From CAYPOY01 sp964412395 (GTDB taxonomy: Bacteria > Chloroflexota > Anaerolineae > B4-G1), in contig CAYPOY010000209.1 in the NCBI GenBank assembly GCA_964412395.1, positions 1 through 9,218 of the forward strand: a stretch of DNA of 9,218 nucleotides, read 5' to 3'. This document shows, piece by piece, positions 5,564 to 9,218 of the stretch. Positions within the stretch are counted from its first letter, which is position 1; each line of letters begins with the position of its first letter. The notes beneath the pieces are model-generated. The model saw nothing but the letters and a program-made list of their open reading frames with translations, was not told where the DNA came from and made no database searches. Position numbers and translations under genes: made by a program.

Positions 5564-6019
5564 GTGGTCAAAGTAGTGCCTGTGAGCGAGGCTAAACGGT
5601 GCATCCGGGAATTGGTGGAAGAGGCGGAGCAAGACGGCACTGTCTTCTACATCGCTCGCTACAGCCGCCCCAAAGCGGTGATGTTGGGGGTGAGCCAATA
5701 TGAGGAGATGACCGCCAAGATTAACCTGCTGGAAGAGCACCTCGCGCAGGCGATGCTGCTGTTCAACGAGAGGGACGAGGGCCCGCTGATGATACCTACA
5801 CTGGGTGGCGGGTGGCGGGTCTTTGAGCCAGAGCAACCCATCAGCCCAGGGTTACGCCAGACTTTGCGCGAGGCGGCGCGCATCGCCTGGGAGCGGCGTC
5901 ACTGGACGCGGGAGATGTTCGCAGAGGCGGGCGAGCGAGACCTGGCCCGAGCGCAGGCGGATGCCATAGCGCGAGGCGTGGCAATTCACGATGAGCACGA
6001 AGCCGCGTACGGCGGCTAA
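5564..6019 (+). CDS. Phd/YefM-like antitoxin with a long C-terminal extension
   Basis: The GTG at 5564 is preceded by a G-rich Shine-Dalgarno-like run (GGGGGTG, 5553-5559) and lies about 30 nt after the predicted start of transcription. An in-frame ATG at 5486 would start inside the upstream gene, before the promoter. The product has 151 residues. Residues 1-50 carry the Phd/YefM pattern: VPVSEAKRCIRELVEEA, then VFYIARYSRPKAVMLGVSQYEEM. This is the part that dimerises, binds operator DNA and represses its own operon in the family. The remaining 100 residues exceed the usual 80-90-residue length of the whole family and contain GGGWRVFEPEQPISPG and a charged helical tail, which would be the part that contacts and neutralises the toxin. 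The PIN toxin gene overlaps its 3' end by 29 nt. The pairing makes the antitoxin call strong. Confidence 0.8.
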   Translation: MVKVVPVSEAKRCIRELVEEAEQDGTVFYIARYSRPKAVMLGVSQYEEMTAKINLLEEHLAQAMLLFNERDEGPLMIPTLGGGWRVFEPEQPISPGLRQTLREAARIAWERRHWTREMFAEAGERDLARAQADAIARGVAIHDEHEAAYGG

Positions 6020-6464
6020 ATTGCTACGCGCCATGCTCGATACTAACGTGGTGCTGGCAGCTCATCTGACTGACAACCCGCGCAGCCCAACGGCAGAGTT
6101 GATTGTGCGCTGGCGCCGTGGAGAGTTCATCCAACCCTACTCGACGGCAACAATGGCCGAACTGCGCGGGAAGATGGTGGTCAAGCATGTGGACATTCAT
6201 ATCGCGGGGAGGTACATTGCCGACCTGTTGCTCGCCGGTGAACGGGTCAAAGTGACCGAGGAGGACGTCAAGCCAGTCGTCGCCGCTGACCTCGATGACG
6301 ATCTGATCCTGGCCTGTGCCGTGAAGGGCAGGGCCGACTATCTGGTGACCTACGATCCGCACCTGCTGGAGCTGGGCAACGAGTACGAAGGGATACGCAT
6401 CTGCGACGGCTTGCACTTCCTGTACGTCGTGCGCGGCGACATACCACCTGATGAGAACGGGTAG
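5991..6464 (+). CDS. PIN-domain ribonuclease toxin (COG1569-like)
   Basis: The product has 157 residues and a complete PIN domain, a metal-dependent endoribonuclease fold. The acidic residues expected at the active site are Asp17 (MLDTN), Glu57 (MAEL), Asp104 (DLDDDLILACA) and Asp122 (VTYDPHLLEL). The stretch ADYLVTYDPHLLEL is typical of the COG1569 branch of putative toxins. The ATG at 5991 overlaps the antitoxin by 29 nt and has no good Shine-Dalgarno, which suggests translation coupled to the antitoxin. A shorter start at TTG 6021 or ATG 6033 would place MLDTN at the very N-terminus, as in many PIN proteins, and cannot be excluded. The toxin would act on RNA in the cytoplasm when the antitoxin is degraded. 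All catalytic positions are intact. Confidence 0.85.
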   Translation: MSTKPRTAAKLLRAMLDTNVVLAAHLTDNPRSPTAELIVRWRRGEFIQPYSTATMAELRGKMVVKHVDIHIAGRYIADLLLAGERVKVTEEDVKPVVAADLDDDLILACAVKGRADYLVTYDPHLLELGNEYEGIRICDGLHFLYVVRGDIPPDENG

Positions 6465-6567
6465 GGAACCCTTGCAAAGGTCTGGCAGCGACTTTTGGGC
6501 CGAAGACGCCCTTGCCTGCCGGAAATTGCCACGTTTGGCAGCGGCGAGCAATGACGCTGAACCCCTT

Positions 6568-7350
6568 ATGTTGGATGTCTGGCGACACATATCTGAGAAT
6601 TGGTTAGCGCGCGATCTTGACCATGCGCTGGCCTACTTCACTTTCATCGCCGATGTGACGACGTTGGCTCCCCATTGCCGTTTCGCTGGTGACGAGAGGA
6701 CATTGGTGGCTCGCTACGATGGGCTCCCCTTCGCCGCCATCGCCTTCCACGGCCACAAGGACGACCCTGTGCGGCTCGCGGCGCTGACCCGCCAACTGCT
6801 TGCGCCCGGCGAGGAGGTCTGGTGCCTGGTGGGTGAGGAGCAATGGCCGCTCGTGCGGGCCGCTTACCGCGTGCTGGAGGTGCACCAGGAGTGGCAGATG
6901 CTTTTCTGGGGCGACCCGTCCACGCTCGACCCCGGCGACGCGGTGCCCCTCGGCCCGCCGGACATGCCGGAGATGGCAGCACTGGCCTGTCGCGAGGGCA
7001 TGATGGCCTTCGAGCACGACCCGCTGGCGCAGGGGCCGTGGTACGGCGTGCGACGCGATGGTACATTGGTCGCCCAGGGCGGCACGCACTTGATGTTGAG
7101 CCGCGCCGCCGAGATCGGCAACGTCGTCACAGCGCGGGCACACCGGCGACGAGGATACGGTTCGCAGGTTGTGTCGGCACTGGTGCGCACGCTCCACGCG
7201 CAGGGGAAAGGGCTCGGTCGGGAGACCTTCGCCCATCAGGTCTTCCTGCAGGTCTTCCAAGACAACAGGGTCGCTATTGCCTGCTACGAGCGGTTGGGGT
7301 TCAAGCCGCTACGAACGATGTACCTGGCGAAATGCCGGCCGGGGCCCTGA
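6568..7350 (+). CDS. GNAT-family N-acetyltransferase
   Basis: The product has 260 residues from ATG 6568. The frame is open back to ATG 6451, which overlaps the toxin by 14 nt, but the 39 extra residues look unstructured and neither start has a Shine-Dalgarno, so the start is uncertain. The catalytic GNAT domain is in the C-terminal half: beta strand EIGNVVTARAHR (182-193), acetyl-CoA pyrophosphate loop RRRGYGS (193-199), and the closing motif NRVAIACYERLGFKPL (233-248). The N-terminal half (about 20-125) has the length and strand pattern of a second, degenerate GNAT-like domain. The fold transfers an acetyl group from acetyl-CoA to an amine; the substrate cannot be told. It follows the toxin-antitoxin pair on the same strand without a clear promoter, and may be read through from it. 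Confidence 0.8.
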   Translation: MLDVWRHISENWLARDLDHALAYFTFIADVTTLAPHCRFAGDERTLVARYDGLPFAAIAFHGHKDDPVRLAALTRQLLAPGEEVWCLVGEEQWPLVRAAYRVLEVHQEWQMLFWGDPSTLDPGDAVPLGPPDMPEMAALACREGMMAFEHDPLAQGPWYGVRRDGTLVAQGGTHLMLSRAAEIGNVVTARAHRRRGYGSQVVSALVRTLHAQGKGLGRETFAHQVFLQVFQDNRVAIACYERLGFKPLRTMYLAKCRPGP

Positions 7351-7411
7351 AGCAAAGGACGACACTCGGCAATCGTGAGTTTCGTCCCATCGGCGCAGTG
7401 ATGGGCGGCAC

Positions 7412-7440
7412 TACAAAACAGACGTGTTTTGAGGTATGAT
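7412..7440 (+). promoter_or_regulatory. Weak candidate promoter for the oxidoreductase operon
   Basis: TATGAT (7435-7440) matches five of six -10 bases, but the -35 position 17 nt upstream (TACAAA, 7412-7417) matches only three. The box lies within GGTATGATATACC and is followed by a near-palindrome CCAGGCATGCTTGG (7444-7457), which could bind a regulator. An alternative start of transcription elsewhere in 7351-7563 is possible. Confidence 0.3.
7414..7431 (+). terminator. Weak hairpin after the GNAT gene
   Basis: CAAAACA (7414-7420) and TGTTTTG (7425-7431) pair over 7 bp around GACG. The stem is AT-rich and no T-tract follows, so termination would be poor. It overlaps the candidate promoter region. 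Confidence 0.25.
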
Positions 7441-7483
7441 ATACCAGGCATGCTTGGAATCCGCGAATTTGGCAATGTTAAAA

Positions 7484-7549
7484 CGTGAAACGTCAAGCGG
7501 CAAACGGCAAACGTAACCAGCCACGCATCACGTTTCACGCATCACGCAT
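7484..7549 (+). repeat. Heptamer tandem repeats in two opposite orientations
   Basis: Five 7-bp units at 7484-7518 read CGTGAAA, CGTCAAG, CGGCAAA, CGGCAAA and CGTAACC. After a 3-nt gap, four units at 7522-7549 read CACGCAT, CACGTTT, CACGCAT and CACGCAT, which are the same pattern on the other strand. The outermost match, CGTGAAACGT (7484-7493) with ACGTTTCACG (7530-7539), is a perfect 10-bp inverted repeat. The array ends 2 nt before the Shine-Dalgarno GGAGG (7552-7556) of the ferredoxin gene and could fold in its leader. Confidence 0.8.
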
Positions 7550-7563
7550 CTGGAGGCATAAAT

Positions 7564-7812
7564 ATGGCAAAAGGAATGGTTCTGATAGACGAGGATTATT
7601 GCAAGGGGTGCGGTCTTTGTGTGTCTGTCTGCCCCGTGCACATCCTCCAACTGGCAGAGGGGCGGTTTAACGCCAAGGGGTACCAGCCCGTCGAGGTGAC
7701 GGACCCCGAGGCGTGCACCGGATGCGCTATGTGCGCCATTATCTGCCCCGACGTAGTCTTCACCGTATACCGGCAGAGGCGGAAGCCCAAGCGGGCACCT
7801 GCTGCCGCATAG
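7564..7812 (+). CDS. Ferredoxin-like (delta) subunit of a 2-oxoacid:ferredoxin oxidoreductase
   Basis: The product has 82 residues, with GGAGG (7552-7556) 7 nt ahead of its ATG. Two cluster motifs are complete: Cys13-x2-Cys16-x2-Cys19-x3-Cys23-Pro and Cys51-x2-Cys54-x2-Cys57-x3-Cys61-Pro, each set binding one [4Fe-4S] cluster in a bacterial-type ferredoxin fold. The linker GRFNAKGYQPVEV (33-45) is typical of the small subunit of VorB/KorA-type oxidoreductases. A basic Pro-Ala tail (72-82) ends it. It is the first gene of a tight operon, 9 nt before the alpha subunit, and should pass electrons from the TPP-bound intermediate out to a soluble ferredoxin in the cytoplasm. It could be called VorD or KorD; the substrate is not visible in this subunit. 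Confidence 0.9.
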   Translation: MAKGMVLIDEDYCKGCGLCVSVCPVHILQLAEGRFNAKGYQPVEVTDPEACTGCAMCAIICPDVVFTVYRQRRKPKRAPAAA

Positions 7813-7821
7813 GAGGCAAAA

Positions 7822-8901
7822 ATGGCAAAAGAACTGATTGAGGGAAACGAAGCCATCGCTGAGGCTGCTATACGGGCGGGGGTCGAAGCCTTCTTCGGCT
7901 ACCCCATCACGCCCCAGTCGGAGGTGCTGGAACATTTCTCCAGGAGACTGCCTGAGGAGGGGCGCGTCTTCCTGCAGGCCGAAAGCGAGGTGGCCGCCAT
8001 CAATATGGTCTACGGCGCGGCCTGCGCCGGCGCGCGGGTGATGAGTTCTTCATCCAGCCCGGGCGTCAGCCTGATGCAGGAGGGCATATCCTACATCGCC
8101 TGCTCTGAGGTTCCGGCAGTGTTGACTAACATCATGCGCGGCGGGCCCGGCCTGGGCAATGTCCAGCCCGCGCAAGGGGACTATTTCCAGGCAGTCAAGT
8201 CCGCTGGTCACGGCGATTTCCACATGATTGTCCTGGCCCCGGCCAATGTCCAGGAAGCCGTTGACCTGGTGGTGCTGGCCTTTGACCTGGCGGAGAAGTA
8301 TCGCACCCTCGCCATGCTCGTCGCCGACGGGGCCATCGGCCAGATGATGGAGCCGGCGGAACTCCCGCCCATGCGTCCGGTCCGCCCGCCTGAGGAGCGA
8401 CCTTCCTGGGCGCTCACCGGCGCGAAGGGGCGCGAGCACAACATCATCACCTCGCTCTACCTGGGGGCCGAGAACATGGAGCGGGTCAACCTGCGCTTGC
8501 AGGCCAAACTGAAGGAGATCGCTGCCAACGAGGTGCGCTGGAAGGAATACAGCACCGAGGACGCCGACCTCCTGCTGGTGTCCTTCGGCACCGTGGGCCG
8601 CATCTGTCAGACGGTGGTGCGGGAAGCGCGGGCAAAAGGGATGAAAGCGGGGCTCTTGCGGCCCATCACCCTCTGGCCCTTCCCCAGCGCTCGCCTGGCC
8701 GAACTGGCCCAGCAGGTACGCGGCATGTTAGTCGTGGAGATGAACGCCGGACAAATGGTCGAGGACGTCAGACTGGCCGTCGAAGGCCGCTGCCCAGTGC
8801 GGTTCTATGGGCGGATGGGAGGCATCGTCCCCCTGTCCGATGACATCCTGCCTGAACTGGAGAAACTGGGCACTGAAGCCGCGGGCGGGAAGGAGGGTTA
8901 G
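7822..8901 (+). CDS. vorB: 2-oxoacid:ferredoxin oxidoreductase alpha subunit, VorB-type
   Basis: The product has 359 residues, close to the usual length of VorB-type alpha subunits. AGGAGG (7811-7816) lies 5 nt ahead of the ATG and overlaps the previous stop. The N-terminal pyrimidine-binding domain of the TPP fold is clear: GNEAIAEAAIRAG (8-20), GYPITPQSE (26-34) and ESEVAAINMVYGAACAGAR with Glu56 (54-72), followed by SSSSPGVSLMQEGISY. Domain II starts near ADLLLVSFGTVGR (about 249-261) and includes LLRPITLWPFP and MLVVEMNAGQMVEDV. With the beta subunit it binds TPP and converts a 2-oxoacid and CoA to acyl-CoA, CO2 and reduced ferredoxin. VorB denotes 3-methyl-2-oxobutanoate as substrate, but 2-oxoglutarate (KorA) enzymes look alike, so the symbol is a family label. 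Confidence 0.88.
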   Translation: MAKELIEGNEAIAEAAIRAGVEAFFGYPITPQSEVLEHFSRRLPEEGRVFLQAESEVAAINMVYGAACAGARVMSSSSSPGVSLMQEGISYIACSEVPAVLTNIMRGGPGLGNVQPAQGDYFQAVKSAGHGDFHMIVLAPANVQEAVDLVVLAFDLAEKYRTLAMLVADGAIGQMMEPAELPPMRPVRPPEERPSWALTGAKGREHNIITSLYLGAENMERVNLRLQAKLKEIAANEVRWKEYSTEDADLLLVSFGTVGRICQTVVREARAKGMKAGLLRPITLWPFPSARLAELAQQVRGMLVVEMNAGQMVEDVRLAVEGRCPVRFYGRMGGIVPLSDDILPELEKLGTEAAGGKEG

Positions 8902-8902
8902 A

Positions 8903-9218
8903 ATGACAACGGTTGAAATCCCAGCGGATATGGAACTGGTCTACAAGCGGCCGGAGAGCCTGACCGACGCTCACACGATCTACTGCCCCGGCTGCACCCA
9001 CGGCGTCATCCACCACCTCATCGCCGAGGTGCTGGACGAACTGGGGGTGCGGGAGCGAACCATCGGCATCGCCCCGGTGGGGTGTTCCGTGCTGGCTTAC
9101 TACTACTTCAACGTGGATATGGCCGAGGCGGCCCACGGACGCGCACCAGCAATGGCCACCGGCATCAAGCGCGTCAGCCCGGGCAAGGTGGTCTTCACCT
9201 ACCAGGGCGACGGCGACC
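8903..9218 (+). CDS. 2-oxoacid:ferredoxin oxidoreductase beta subunit (TPP-binding), cut by the right edge
   Basis: An ATG at 8903, 6 nt behind AGGAGG (8891-8896) and 1 nt after the alpha-subunit stop, opens 105 codons to the window end. Conserved family features are present: YCPGCTHG with Cys28 and Cys31, PVGCSV with Cys61, HGRAPAMATGIK (78-89), and the start of the TPP pyrophosphate-magnesium motif at GDGD (102-105). The Cys residues of this kind bind a [4Fe-4S] cluster in relatives. Full-length members have about 250-290 residues, so over half is missing. It completes the TPP site with the alpha subunit. A gamma subunit gene is expected just to the right, as in operons of this order. Confidence 0.9.
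   Translation, partial: MTTVEIPADMELVYKRPESLTDAHTIYCPGCTHGVIHHLIAEVLDELGVRERTIGIAPVGCSVLAYYYFNVDMAEAAHGRAPAMATGIKRVSPGKVVFTYQGDGD

Noticed and set aside
6465..6567. N-terminal extension of the GNAT protein or a separate small gene
   Set aside because: The translated 39 residues have no recognisable pattern and no Shine-Dalgarno, so it is treated as a short spacer with an uncertain start.
6604..7260. Minus-strand ORF of 218 codons
   Set aside because: It is the shadow of the GNAT gene; the plus-strand frame carries the acetyl-CoA binding motif.
7484..7549. Possible CRISPR-like array
   Set aside because: Units are 7 bp and contiguous, without spacers.

Overview
The window is GC-rich bacterial DNA. 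A Thr-Pro-rich lipoprotein linker, frequent GTG/TTG starts, a TPR protein with REIGDRRGE-type repeats, a two-hairpin C/G-rich dispersed repeat and short tandem repeats just ahead of ribosome binding sites all recall Chloroflexota (Anaerolineae-like) genomes. That assignment rests on general resemblance, not on a search. No rRNA, tRNA, CRISPR array, transposase or phage gene was seen.

Layout. (1) Positions 1-1096, minus strand: a DUF3048/YerB-type lipoprotein whose C-terminus runs off the left edge. (2) Positions 1097-1364: a divergent intergenic region with a sigma70-like promoter on each side of a C/G-rich repeat. (3) Positions 1365-4891, plus strand: a 44-residue mini-ORF, a TPR protein with an N-terminal domain of unclear fold, and a 790-residue protein with a degenerate amino-methyltransferase core, a zinc ribbon and a C-terminal domain with a faint nuclease-like look. 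Several segments of this last gene look like dispersed repeats read through in frame. (4) Positions 4948-5502: a membrane-anchored protein built on a strict 14-residue Ile/Val-Pro repeat. (5) Positions 5499-6464: a Phd/YefM-like antitoxin and a PIN-domain toxin behind a good promoter that overlaps the previous stop codon. (6) Positions 6568-7350: a GNAT acetyltransferase. (7) Positions 7564-9218: the first three genes of a 2-oxoacid:ferredoxin oxidoreductase operon (ferredoxin subunit, alpha subunit, and TPP-binding beta subunit cut by the right edge).

How the genes work together. The oxidoreductase genes form a tight operon (gaps of 9 and 1 nt, each with a strong Shine-Dalgarno) and their products should assemble into one complex that oxidatively decarboxylates a 2-oxoacid to an acyl-CoA and passes electrons to ferredoxin. 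The toxin and antitoxin form a classic overlapping pair. The mini-ORF/TPR/methyltransferase-like stretch is the least understood part. It may be a decayed or unusual ATPase-TPR module next to a divergent methyltransferase, but no defence function is proven by the sequence.
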